64,000 nucleotides of DNA from Vicinamibacterales bacterium (GTDB lineage: Bacteria > Acidobacteriota > Vicinamibacteria > Vicinamibacterales > UBA823). Of the stretch, positions 53,650 to 62,439 are shown one piece after another. Location of the stretch: the NCBI GenBank assembly GCA_036012125.1, contig DASCOS010000025.1, forward strand, positions 86,741 through 150,740. Reading direction: 5' to 3'. The notes under the pieces are model-generated. The model worked only from the letters and a program-made list of their open reading frames with translations, had not been told where the DNA came from and did no database searches. The position numbers and the translations under genes were made by a program. How positions within the stretch are numbered: the stretch's first letter is position 1; every line of letters begins with the position of its first letter.

Positions 53650-56552
53650 GTCGCGTAAGCGTTCGAACGACCACTGCCCAGCACATCGCGAAGATGCCGG
53701 CCAGTGTAAGACTCTTGGACCTGGGCAACCTGCTCCGGTGTACCTGCAGCCACAAGTCGTCCGCCCTCGTGTCCACCTTCGGGTCCTAGGTCAATAACCC
53801 AGTCAGCCGTTTTAACAACGTCAAGGTTGTGTTCAATGACTAATAGTGTATGCCCGACATCCAATAGCTTCTTGAAGGCCCCGAGTAATTTGGCAATGTC
53901 GTCAAAGTGCAACCCAGTCGTAGGCTCGTCCAGTATGTAGAGCGTCCGATCACTACCCTGCCCTGTAAGATGCGAGGCGATTTTAATTCGTTGGGCCTCA
54001 CCTCCCGACAAGGTCGTCGCCGGTTGCCCGAGACGAAGATAACTTAGACCAATTTCGTCCAGGACGCGGAGTCGGCGCAGTACCTTCGGAGAATTATTAA
54101 AAAAAGATAAAGCCTCGTGAACTGTCATATCCAGCACCTGATCGACTCGACGCCCACGATAAGTCACATCAAGCACCTCCGGCTTGAATCGCGCACCTTC
54201 GCATTCGTCGCAAGGAACAAAGACATCGGCCAGAAATTGCATCTCAACACGGATGACCCCTCCCCCCTCGCACACATCACAACGCCCGCCAGGTACATTA
54301 AAAGAAAAATGACTAGCGGTCAGACCCCTCACCTTGGCCTCCTTCGTTGATGCGAACAACTGCCGGATCGGATCGAATGCCTTGAGGTAGGTCACCGGAT
54401 TGGACCGTGGGGATCGACCAATCGGCGCTTGATCCACAAGCGAAACATTACTGATCAGCTCTATGCCCTCAACTCGTTCATGCGCCCCCACCTTCTTGTC
54501 CCACCCGCCCTTTGCCTGCTTCACCGCCGCGTAGAGAACATCGTGGACAAGGGTCGATTTACCCGAACCACTGACGCCGGTTACACATGTCAGTGCGTTC
54601 AGCGGAATGTTGATATCGCGCAACTGTAGGTTGTGTTCGGTCGCGCCGATAACTCGAATTTGCTGTCCCGTTAGCTTTCGTCGCTTCGTGGGCAACGGAA
54701 TGACTAAATCATCACGAAGATACTTCGCTGTTAACGATCGTGGCTCTTTGAGAAGTGGCCCGTATTCACCCGCGTAGACGACCCGTCCTCCCTGTTCACC
54801 AGCCCCCAGTCCAAGATCAACAATATAGTCAGCAGTCCGCATCATCTCAGCATCGTGCTCGACCACAACAACGGTATTTCCTTGGTCGCGAAGTTGCTGG
54901 AGGATGCCAATCAACCGCTGATTGTCCCGAGGGTGAAGCCCAATCGACGGTTCGTCGAGCACGTATAACGTGCCAACAAGCGCTGAGCCTAACGAAGTCG
55001 CTAAATTGATACGCTGGGTCTCACCTCCAGAAAGTGTGGACGAAACTCGATCCAGGGTCAGGTAGTCCAAACCAACATCACGTAGAAAAGTCAGCCGTTT
55101 TCGAATCTCAGCAAGAATCTTCTCAGCGATCCGCGCTTCGCGAACGTCAAGTTGAAGTGCCTCAAAAAATTCCGCTGCGGCCTGAACGGTCAATGCACAC
55201 ACTGTATCGATCGTCCGACCACCAACGTAAACGTCGCGCGCTTCCTGGCGTAGGCGGGCACCCTGACAATCGGGACAGGTGAGATAACTCCGGTAGCGAC
55301 TCAGAAAGACGCGAATATTTACCTTGTATTTCTTCCGCTCGAGCCAGCGAAAAAAGCCACGGACCCCCACGTACTCCCCATCGCCATCAACAACGAACGT
55401 CCGTTCATCGTTACTTAGTTCCTCCCACGGTACGTCAAGACGGATTCGTTTCGTGCGCGCTGCCCGTTTTAGGTCAGCCAGTCTTGACCGATAATGCGGC
55501 TTGGTCCATGGCTCGATGGCACCCTGCTCAATTGACAGTTCTGGCTTAGGAATGACTAGTCCTAAATCAAGTTCGATCACATTGCCAAACCCGTTGCAGG
55601 TAGGACACGCCCCAAAAGGATTGTTAAATGAAAACAGCCGTGGTTGTGGGAGTTCATACGGGATGGCGCAGGTGCGGCATTCAAAGCGTTCACTGAAAAC
55701 AGGCCGGGAGATTTCGTTGCCCTCCTCAGAAAGCTGAATTGCGAATGCGCTACCCCCGCCTTCCAGATAGGCAACCTCAATCGAATCTGTTAACCGCGCC
55801 AGAAGACCTGGTGCTACCTTGACCCGGTCAACCAACACATCCAGACAGGAACGATCGACGAGCGACTCGTAGTCAACATCATCAAACCCCACGACCTGGC
55901 CATCAACGTAAAGTCGGCCAAAACCCCGTCGTCGCAGCGCTTCGATCGTCGCCGGCACCGCCCCGACCAACTCACCATGCTCATTTGAGGGCCCCTCTGA
56001 AACATCGCCTCCCCCGTTACCTTCACCACCGTTCACAACGACCGCATCAAGCCCGTAGACCACCGGCATTTCGAAACCAAGCAGTAAACGCGTACCTTCT
56101 GGAAGTCCACTGAGTTGCTTAGCCACAAGCTCGGCCGTTTCGCGAATTACGTTACGGCGACATTGCCGGCAGATGGTCAAGCCTACTCGCGCCCACAGAA
56201 GGCGGAGATAGTCTTGAATTTCGGTAGTGGTACCCACCGTTGACCGAGGGTTCCGGACGCTATTTTTCTGGCGAATGGCGATTGCTGGGGCGATGCCGTC
56301 AATCCGATCGACATCGGGCTTTTCCATCCGCTCAAGGAACTGACGGGCATAGGCTGACAGTGACTCAACATAGCGTCGCTGCCCCTCAGCGTAGAGCGTG
56401 TCAAACGCAAGCGACGATTTACCCGAACCACTCACGCCCGTAACAACAATAAGCTGGTTGGCAGGGAGCGTTAGGTCAATACCCTTCAGGTTATGCGTAC
56501 GTGCGCCGCTGATGACAATCTGACCGTCCTGGTCTGTAGCGGGCTCGGACAT
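53646..56552 (-). CDS. uvrA: excinuclease ABC subunit A
   Basis: Damage-recognition ATPase of nucleotide-excision repair. There are two ABC modules: Walker A GVSGSGKSSLAFDTL near the N-terminus and GVSGSGKSTLVHDVL in the second half, with signature STLSGGETQRINLA and TTLSGGEAQRIKIA. Zinc modules: CRTCAIPYELPQPRLFSFNN with CPTCNGFG, and CDVCEGGGVIRVEMQFL with CDECEGARF. ATG 56552 gives 968 residues, typical; the longer frame to 56642 adds an odd 30-residue leader. The 3' end overlaps htrA by four bases. Confidence 0.96.
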   Translation of the reverse strand: MSEPATDQDGQIVISGARTHNLKGIDLTLPANQLIVVTGVSGSGKSSLAFDTLYAEGQRRYVESLSAYARQFLERMEKPDVDRIDGIAPAIAIRQKNSVRNPRSTVGTTTEIQDYLRLLWARVGLTICRQCRRNVIRETAELVAKQLSGLPEGTRLLLGFEMPVVYGLDAVVVNGGEGNGGGDVSEGPSNEHGELVGAVPATIEALRRRGFGRLYVDGQVVGFDDVDYESLVDRSCLDVLVDRVKVAPGLLARLTDSIEVAYLEGGGSAFAIQLSEEGNEISRPVFSERFECRTCAIPYELPQPRLFSFNNPFGACPTCNGFGNVIELDLGLVIPKPELSIEQGAIEPWTKPHYRSRLADLKRAARTKRIRLDVPWEELSNDERTFVVDGDGEYVGVRGFFRWLERKKYKVNIRVFLSRYRSYLTCPDCQGARLRQEARDVYVGGRTIDTVCALTVQAAAEFFEALQLDVREARIAEKILAEIRKRLTFLRDVGLDYLTLDRVSSTLSGGETQRINLATSLGSALVGTLYVLDEPSIGLHPRDNQRLIGILQQLRDQGNTVVVVEHDAEMMRTADYIVDLGLGAGEQGGRVVYAGEYGPLLKEPRSLTAKYLRDDLVIPLPTKRRKLTGQQIRVIGATEHNLQLRDINIPLNALTCVTGVSGSGKSTLVHDVLYAAVKQAKGGWDKKVGAHERVEGIELISNVSLVDQAPIGRSPRSNPVTYLKAFDPIRQLFASTKEAKVRGLTASHFSFNVPGGRCDVCEGGGVIRVEMQFLADVFVPCDECEGARFKPEVLDVTYRGRRVDQVLDMTVHEALSFFNNSPKVLRRLRVLDEIGLSYLRLGQPATTLSGGEAQRIKIASHLTGQGSDRTLYILDEPTTGLHFDDIAKLLGAFKKLLDVGHTLLVIEHNLDVVKTADWVIDLGPEGGHEGGRLVAAGTPEQVAQVQESYTGRHLRDVLGSGRSNAYAT

Positions 56553-56648
56553 CTCTGGGGGCACGGTGCTCAATTTCTCTAAGTATCGAACAGGCCATCC
56601 TAGACCAGCCCAGAGAGAACTGCAACCGAACAACACCCGCACAGACTG

Positions 56649-56795
56649 TCAGGAATTAAACGCCGCCTTTAAGAAACCCAGATGGGGAAAAATGAAACGC
56701 ACTAACGTACGCCTGTACCATCGAGGCGGTTTCTCATCATCTAGTAATTCATCCAGCAGCGTGCGCTCAAGAGACCGCTGGATGTGTGCTACCAT
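56649..56795 (-). CDS. possible 48-residue protein upstream of uvrA
   Basis: Minus-strand frame from ATG 56795: helical start MVAHIQRSLERTLLDELLDD, then KPPRWYRRTLVRFIFPHLG and FLKAAFNS. It stays open up to 56834 with further in-frame starts. It looks more protein-like than the plus-strand frames in this 293-bp gap between uvrA and the tRNA gene, but there is no clear ribosome site or known family. Real gene or chance frame cannot be decided by eye. Confidence 0.25.
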   Translation of the reverse strand: MVAHIQRSLERTLLDELLDDEKPPRWYRRTLVRFIFPHLGFLKAAFNS

Positions 56796-56845
56796 CCCTG
56801 GTCGTACCGATCGCTGTACGCCACACAAAGACACGGTTCTCCTGG

Positions 56846-56921
56846 GCCGGCGTAGCTCAGTTGGTAGAGCAGCTGATTCGTAATCAGCAGGTCAGCGGTT
56901 CGAGTCCGCTCGCCGGCTCCA
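56846..56921 (+). tRNA. tRNA-Thr, anticodon CGT
   Basis: A 76-nt cloverleaf: acceptor GCCGGCG pairs with CGCCGGC (7 bp), D-arm with AGCTCAGTTGGTAGAGC, anticodon stem CTGAT/ATCAG around loop TCGTA with CGT at 56879-56881, T-arm with GGTTCGAGTCC. The discriminator is T and CCA is encoded (56919-56921). Anticodon CGT reads ACG (threonine). It is the only tRNA gene found in the window. Confidence 0.96.
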
Positions 56922-57099
56922 GTTTCTCTCTATAAACACAGACTGTTTCTTGATCTAGCGTTGACGGCGACCCGCCGGCTTCGCCAATTGATGTCACATC
57001 TTGCAGAAATCCCATCGTGGCCGAGGACATTCGGTCGGCGGTGCGAAGGACTAGAGTCTCCAATTCACCGGTGGGAAATGCCGAAGCGGTATTGCACCA

Positions 57100-57480
57100 C
57101 TAAAAGCCCCCGCTCAGACGCCAGGCAACATTCCGAACGAGGTTGTGTCGCAGGATTCCATCCCCTTTACCACGCGCTACCCAAATCCAATGGAAAGTCT
57201 TGGCGTAGTGCTGCGCATCCCAGTTCAGCGCCCGAGTGTCATCCAGTCGAACGCCCCTACCAATCTTGCACCTTGCTCCACAACTCCAGGAAAGCCACCC
57301 GGAAACTTCGGTTGCCCCGTCCAGCAAGCTTTCCACAGTGACATCGCCTTGCTCAGCACGAGCGCGAAGATTAGCGACTTGATCCGGTGTTAAAACCCTG
57401 AGTTGCGCGCTAACCGGTGTAGCCAGCACCGCAATGGCGATAACAGCGAGGACCGCAAATCGAACGTGGGAACAGACCAT
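57100..57480 (-). CDS. small secreted protein of unknown function
   Basis: A 126-residue exported protein: signal peptide MVCSHVRFAVLAVIAIAVLA then TPVSAQ with likely cleavage after Ala. The mature part begins LRVLTPDQVANLRARAEQG, resembling a short helical repeat, then a cysteine pair in WLSWSCGARCKIGRG that may form a disulfide. ATG 57480 has GGAGGA about 6 nt upstream, a strong site; the open frame further up is out of signal-peptide register. No family is recognised. It stands alone between the tRNA and the GGT-like gene. Confidence 0.65.
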   Translation of the reverse strand: MVCSHVRFAVLAVIAIAVLATPVSAQLRVLTPDQVANLRARAEQGDVTVESLLDGATEVSGWLSWSCGARCKIGRGVRLDDTRALNWDAQHYAKTFHWIWVARGKGDGILRHNLVRNVAWRLSGGF

Positions 57481-57910
57481 GGGATTCCTCCTCCGCCAAC
57501 AATATCTAGAGGAGAACCACATTCTACCGCTGCGCAGGGCTAGGTTCAACGAAGGAACGAGGTCGTGAACGCAAGGGTTGCTTCGTGTGCCGTCTCTCCA
57601 GTTATTGAGAGATTTAGGATAGACAACGACATTCAGGAGTGAGCGAGAGGCTTACTACTGGGGAATTCTTACGCCGTGCATCTGGCTACACTCACAGAGT
57701 AGCGGCCGTCTCGATGCGGACAGTGTTGGGCGTGTACGAGACCATCAATTCCCATTAATGTCGTAGCTCGAGGGCATGACCTAACGAAAATAGACTCTTT
57801 GAATACACCTCGTGCCGTCTGCGGTTCAACCTGGGTCCCGTTCTTGCTACACTACCCAGACCGCCGTTCCGAAGTCGCTTTCAGTCTTTACCCTAGCGAA
57901 GGAGTTCAGC
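57481..57910. other. 430-bp intergenic region
   Basis: Divergent gap between the small secreted protein (minus) and the GGT-like gene (plus). Nearest the GGT-like start I see TACACT at 57848-57853 with TTCAAC 17 nt before it, a weak promoter candidate, and a weak 7-bp hairpin (AGTGAGC with GCTTACT) near 57637-57655. No coding frame has a ribosome site or recognisable product, and no repeat or RNA family is evident. Confidence 0.4.
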
Positions 57911-59818
57911 GTGAGCAAACGGTCATTACTACTCTCATGGTGTCTTGGGATTGTTGTAACAGGAGCCGTCGCACTGCTGGGTCAGTCTGCCTCCGACCAA
58001 GTAATGCCTGGCTTGGTCGACACGGTTCGACCCTTTAAGAGCTTCGGTCACGTCTATGATTCCGATAGCTTTGAGTCGATGCGGCCACGCATTATGGGCA
58101 CCCACGGTGTCATCGCGACCGGACACTACCTCGCAACTCAAGCTGGTTTTGAAATTCTAAGAGCGGGAGGTAATGCGTTCGATGCTGGCGTTACGGCCGC
58201 CATGGCCCTAAAGGTCACAAAAATGGGCTTCGCGGGGTGGACGGGTGTGGCACCACTTATTTTGTATAGTGCAGCGGAGGACCGGGTCATCACCCGGGTA
58301 GGAGCTGGGACTACCCCGGCTCGTGCCACACTGCAACACTTTCTTGACCAGGGAAAACGTGACGTGGACCTCGCACTGGTCCCAGCCGATGTGGACGTGT
58401 GGCTGGCGGCGCTCGAGCGCTTCGGTGAGTTGAGCTTCGAACAGGCGGCTACGCCCGCTTTGGAAATTGCGGAGGGTGGATATCACCTCTACAAGCACCA
58501 GAAGTGGCTTCTAGATAGTCAGCAGGGTCGCATCCTCAAATATCCTTACAACCAAACATTCTGGTTTCAGCATGGCGTCAGTGAACAGCGGGTCGGCGAC
58601 TTGATGGTCAACAAGGACCTCGGGCGACTCATCCGGTACATGATGACGGCAGAACGAACCGTCTTGGCAAGAGGAGGTTCGCGAGCCGACGGTATTACGG
58701 CCGCGCGAGATGCCTTCTATAAGGGCGAACCGGCCCATGCAGTTGATGCGTTTTACGAGGAGCAAAACGGTCTCATCACATATGACGACCTCGCCAACTA
58801 CGAGAGTAGCTGGATGGCACCCCTGCACACAACGTTCCGTGGCTATGACGTGTATGTCGGGGACGGCTGGTCTCAGGGACCTCGCCTTATCCTGTTTCTG
58901 AACATGCTCGATCAGTTCGATCTCGAAAGCCTGGGATATAACACTGCGGACTACATTCACCTACTCTCGCAAGTGATCGCCCTAGGCATGTCGGATGTAC
59001 ACAAACACGTTGGCGATCCTTCCGTGGCAAACACCCCTGCGACGCTTTACTCGAAAGAGTATGCCGCGAAGCGGGTCATGCTGATCGATCGTGAGCAGGC
59101 ATTTTCTGACATGCCACCGTGGGGTAACCCAAATAGCATGCTGGAGCTATCGGACGACTCTCCACTCGCCTTTTCAATGCCACCAGCAGGTGGCTCAGGT
59201 GATGGACGTGAAAAGGCAGACGAGACATCGCTCTTTGACACATCGTCACTCAACGTGATGGACGCTGAAGGTAATCTGTTCTCAATGACCGAAAGTGACG
59301 GCCACATGGTCACACCGATGATCCCGGGCTGGGGATTCGGGCTGTCGCGCCGCATGTACCAACTCAATCTCGACCCGCACCTAGCTAACGTCATGGCACC
59401 GGGGAAACGACCGAGAAATACGAACAGCCCCGTCCTCATTATGAAGGCTGGCAAGCCGTTCATGGGCTTGTCCACTCCGGGGGGCGACCAGCAGCTGCAG
59501 TCCCTTCTGCAGGTCTTTCTCAACGTCGTAATTTGGGGTATGTCGCCTGAACAGGCACTCGATCAACCTCGATTCGGGAGCTACAACTTTCCACCAACCG
59601 GGAGTGAGGTTAACCAAAGCCCAGGCCTCCTCAAACTCGAGGGTCGAATTCCGGAAGCCACGTTCGAAACACTCAGCGCCATGGGCCACAATGTGGAGTC
59701 TTGGGGCCTTTGGAACTGGCAGGCCTGCGCCCCGACAGTCACATACCGGGAACCTGACACCGGTCTAATGATCGCGGCCGGTGATGTACGCCGAGAGACG
59801 ACCGCGCTCGGGTTCTAG
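57911..59818 (+). CDS. gamma-glutamyltransferase-like Ntn-hydrolase, substrate unknown
   Basis: A 635-residue exported protein (signal peptide about 1-27, SLLLSWCLGIVVTGAVALLG). It has the GGT fold: AGFEILRAGGNAFDAGVTAAMAL, EIAEGGYHL, a candidate autoprocessing Thr444 in DTSSLNVMDAEGN, GLSTPGGDQQLQ and EQALDQPRFG. By-eye alignment with E. coli GGT shows the substrate-binding Arg replaced (GAGTTPA instead of REMAPA-type), the Ser-Ser pair replaced by Asn-Thr (RNTNSP), and TTH replaced by TSS. It may therefore cleave something other than gamma-glutamyl bonds, for example cephalosporin acids or other amides. GTG 57911 is chosen: AAGGAG lies 6 nt upstream; 57812 is the open-frame limit. It shares CTAG stops with the next gene. 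Confidence 0.85.
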   Translation: MSKRSLLLSWCLGIVVTGAVALLGQSASDQVMPGLVDTVRPFKSFGHVYDSDSFESMRPRIMGTHGVIATGHYLATQAGFEILRAGGNAFDAGVTAAMALKVTKMGFAGWTGVAPLILYSAAEDRVITRVGAGTTPARATLQHFLDQGKRDVDLALVPADVDVWLAALERFGELSFEQAATPALEIAEGGYHLYKHQKWLLDSQQGRILKYPYNQTFWFQHGVSEQRVGDLMVNKDLGRLIRYMMTAERTVLARGGSRADGITAARDAFYKGEPAHAVDAFYEEQNGLITYDDLANYESSWMAPLHTTFRGYDVYVGDGWSQGPRLILFLNMLDQFDLESLGYNTADYIHLLSQVIALGMSDVHKHVGDPSVANTPATLYSKEYAAKRVMLIDREQAFSDMPPWGNPNSMLELSDDSPLAFSMPPAGGSGDGREKADETSLFDTSSLNVMDAEGNLFSMTESDGHMVTPMIPGWGFGLSRRMYQLNLDPHLANVMAPGKRPRNTNSPVLIMKAGKPFMGLSTPGGDQQLQSLLQVFLNVVIWGMSPEQALDQPRFGSYNFPPTGSEVNQSPGLLKLEGRIPEATFETLSAMGHNVESWGLWNWQACAPTVTYREPDTGLMIAAGDVRRETTALGF

Positions 59819-61044
59819 TTACCGACTTCTACCAGAGCGAGGCGATTCACCGCACTACAGGCCAGCACGAGGTTGCCCTCGGCCGTAGCCACCATGTGGC
59901 GCACCACGCCACCTCCAGACGGAATTATCCAGGTCTGAAAACGTTCCGTTTCGGTATCGAAGCGCACGAGCGTGTTTGGTCGCACCGCAGATTCGCTATA
60001 CCACACGACGTTACCGACCGTGGCAATACCGTAGGGTCTGGACTCGGGTCCACCTGGAGAAGCCCATTCCTGCACCGCACCAGTCGCTGGATCAAACCGA
60101 CCAAGATAGCCACGCGGGAAGTCGGTGTACCAGATCACATCATCAGGAGTGATGGCGATCCTGCGGGGGCGTGCGTCTGGAGCCGGCAGGGTGTACTCCC
60201 GAATTTCCATGGTCTCTGGGTCGACACTACCAATGCGGTTGCCGCGGAAATCAACATACCAAGGCACTCCTTGGGAATTCACAACGATGCCATAGGGATA
60301 TGTATTGGCAGTCGGCGTGGCCACGATCCGCATATCACCGGTTGCCGGTATGAGCCGCCCGACCATACCCGACTGCATGGTGAACCAAAGGGTCCCGTTT
60401 TGGTCGAAGATGGGAGTGTGAGGACCTCGTCCCTCAGATAGTGGATACCCAGTCACAGCACCCGTCTTCGGATCGAGCATGCCGATGTAGTCTTGCGAAA
60501 TGCCCGTGAACCAGACGTTGCCAGCAGCATCTTCAATTAGACCGTGTGGCCCTGAATTCTCTGGCAGCCAGTATTCCGTCATAACACCTGTAGACGGAGT
60601 AAGTCGCCCTAACCTGCTGGACCACTGCCCAGTCCACCAGAGCGAACCATCCCGAGCCGCGAGCGGGTCGTGAGGCCGGGATCCAAGTGACGGCAAGAGC
60701 CACTCCTTGATGGAAACCTGCGTCTCACCAGGAATTAACACCGCCTCCGTCGCCGGCCTCACTGGAAAGTGCGTGCCGAGATACCCAGCAACCACTTCCC
60801 CCTGGTCCGCTGGTAGCTCGACCATCGAAGCCATCAGGTCATTCCAGCCCTTCTGCGTATATCCCCCGGAGTTGACAATGAGGTTGAGACGATGACATTC
60901 GGAACACGCCGTCTGCACCAGCTCCCGGCCGGGCCCATCAGGCAGCTCGACCGGCTGTCGACCCCGCTGTGCCTGAGTCGACACTGGAAGGACCAAGCAA
61001 ATGCAGACCGTCGCCATTGACACCAGAAGTGCACCCTGTCGCAT
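59815..61044 (-). CDS. secreted cytochrome c-like domain fused to a seven-bladed Vgb/NHL-type propeller
   Basis: A 409-residue exported protein. After a signal peptide (1-25) comes a haem c site CSECH (Cys47, Cys50, His51) in a small cytochrome-like domain with Met in LMASMVELP. Residues about 120-409 form repeated blades with the pattern P-[HYR]-x8-W-[FYW]-T (PHGLIEDAAGNVWFTG, PHTPIFDQNGTLWFTM, PYGIVVNSQGVPWYVD and others), as in virginiamycin B lyase (Vgb) relatives. Similar haem-propeller proteins are common in Acidobacteria, and lyase activity is not implied. ATG 61044 has AAGAGG 7 nt upstream. Electron transfer coupled to ligand binding is a guess. Confidence 0.85.
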   Translation of the reverse strand: MRQGALLVSMATVCICLVLPVSTQAQRGRQPVELPDGPGRELVQTACSECHRLNLIVNSGGYTQKGWNDLMASMVELPADQGEVVAGYLGTHFPVRPATEAVLIPGETQVSIKEWLLPSLGSRPHDPLAARDGSLWWTGQWSSRLGRLTPSTGVMTEYWLPENSGPHGLIEDAAGNVWFTGISQDYIGMLDPKTGAVTGYPLSEGRGPHTPIFDQNGTLWFTMQSGMVGRLIPATGDMRIVATPTANTYPYGIVVNSQGVPWYVDFRGNRIGSVDPETMEIREYTLPAPDARPRRIAITPDDVIWYTDFPRGYLGRFDPATGAVQEWASPGGPESRPYGIATVGNVVWYSESAVRPNTLVRFDTETERFQTWIIPSGGGVVRHMVATAEGNLVLACSAVNRLALVEVGN

Positions 61045-61310
61045 GGTATTACCTCTTTTCGATAGACCTGAAACTGGCATGATCATTATGAACCACCCAG
61101 CTCAACGCCTCTAAAATAACGCCTCAACCTCCAAACAGCCAGAAGCATTTTCGAGCGCCTACACAGACAAGCGCCGAAGCCCTTTCCCAGAAAAGCTACA
61201 CTTCCAAGTGGTTGTAGTAAAGGGCCCCCGGTAAGCCTTTCTTCTCATCCTAAGGCATGACAAGATTAAAAATGGGCCTCGGTTTCTCTCACCATGCCCG
61301 CCTTTTTTCA

Positions 61311-62405
61311 ATGGACCCAATCGCGCACACACTCGTCGCGGCCAGCCTAGCTGAAACTCGGCTCAAGCGCCTGACACCCTTAGCCGCAGTGACACTCATA
61401 CTCGGTGCGAACGCGCCGGACATTGATGCCGTCGCACTGTTTCTGGATCGTGACACGTCGTTGCACCTCAGGCGCGGTTGGACCCACGGGATACTCGCAG
61501 TCACTGTGCTACCACTCCTTCTCACATCCCTAATGGTTGGGCTGGACCGTGCCCGGCGCCTGTTCTTCCGAAGACACGCACCACCAACGACCGTGCGTGC
61601 TCTTCTTCTCCTTTCGTATGTCAGCGTGCTAAGTCACCCCGCGCTCGACTGGTTGAATACCTATGGCATCCGTCTTTTGATGCCTTTCGACGACCGGTGG
61701 TTTTACGGCGATGCGCTCTTCATCGTTGACCCCTGGGTCTGGCTTCTGGCCGCCAGCGCGATAGTACTCGCACACACTCGGTCAAGAGCAAGCGTCACGC
61801 TCTGGATTCTTGCGGCTAGTGTAAGTAGCGTGCTTGTACTCACCAACGAACTGACGCCGACTGGCGCCAAAGTCACTTGGTCGCTCGGCCTTGGTTGCCT
61901 CGTTGGCATCAGGGTCTGGCGGGGAGCCCAAGTGTGTACTAGTCGGCTTGCGCTAACTAGTTTGTTGGCGATTCTCGTTTATGCAGGTGGCATGGTCCTT
62001 GGCTCGACCTTAGCGCGAACCCAGGTCCAGCAATGGTTGGCTCACGAAGGTCTGACCGCTAGAAAGATTATGGCTGGACCAGTACCCACGAACCCGTTTG
62101 CACGGGACGTCGTGGTGCAAGGTGCTGACCGTTACTATTTTCTGCGAGTGGACTGGCTGGCTACCGATCCGATCCGTCCCCACGACCCATCGATTGCGAT
62201 CGGCGATACCAACGCAATCGTCGAAGCTGCGTTGACAGCACCCCACATCCAAGGCACCCGCCACTGGCTCAGGTTTCCCACCTACGAGGTGGAAACAACA
62301 ACCAACGGCTATCGAGTCATCATCAGTGATGCTCGATTCTCGCGCCGACTCCGGGGCTTCGGAACCGTCCACGTTGACCTCGACCATCAGTTGAACGTGC
62401 AGTAG
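61311..62405 (+). CDS. YdjM/YbcI-type membrane-bound metal-dependent hydrolase
   Basis: A 364-residue protein. The N-terminal MDPIAHTLVAASLAE with His6, then GANAPDIDAVAL and LRRGWTHGILAVTVLPLLL, and SHPALDWLNTYGIRLLMPF carry the conserved His/Asp ligands of the LexA-regulated YdjM family of inner-membrane hydrolases. Six or so membrane helices fill residues 1-235; a C-terminal soluble beta domain (240-364) is extra. ATG 61311 is the conserved family start, though an in-frame ATG at 61257 exists and neither has a good ribosome site. Substrate unknown. Confidence 0.8.
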   Translation: MDPIAHTLVAASLAETRLKRLTPLAAVTLILGANAPDIDAVALFLDRDTSLHLRRGWTHGILAVTVLPLLLTSLMVGLDRARRLFFRRHAPPTTVRALLLLSYVSVLSHPALDWLNTYGIRLLMPFDDRWFYGDALFIVDPWVWLLAASAIVLAHTRSRASVTLWILAASVSSVLVLTNELTPTGAKVTWSLGLGCLVGIRVWRGAQVCTSRLALTSLLAILVYAGGMVLGSTLARTQVQQWLAHEGLTARKIMAGPVPTNPFARDVVVQGADRYYFLRVDWLATDPIRPHDPSIAIGDTNAIVEAALTAPHIQGTRHWLRFPTYEVETTTNGYRVIISDARFSRRLRGFGTVHVDLDHQLNVQ

Positions 62406-62439
62406 GCTGACCGAAAGGACCAGCAACGCAAGGATAAGT

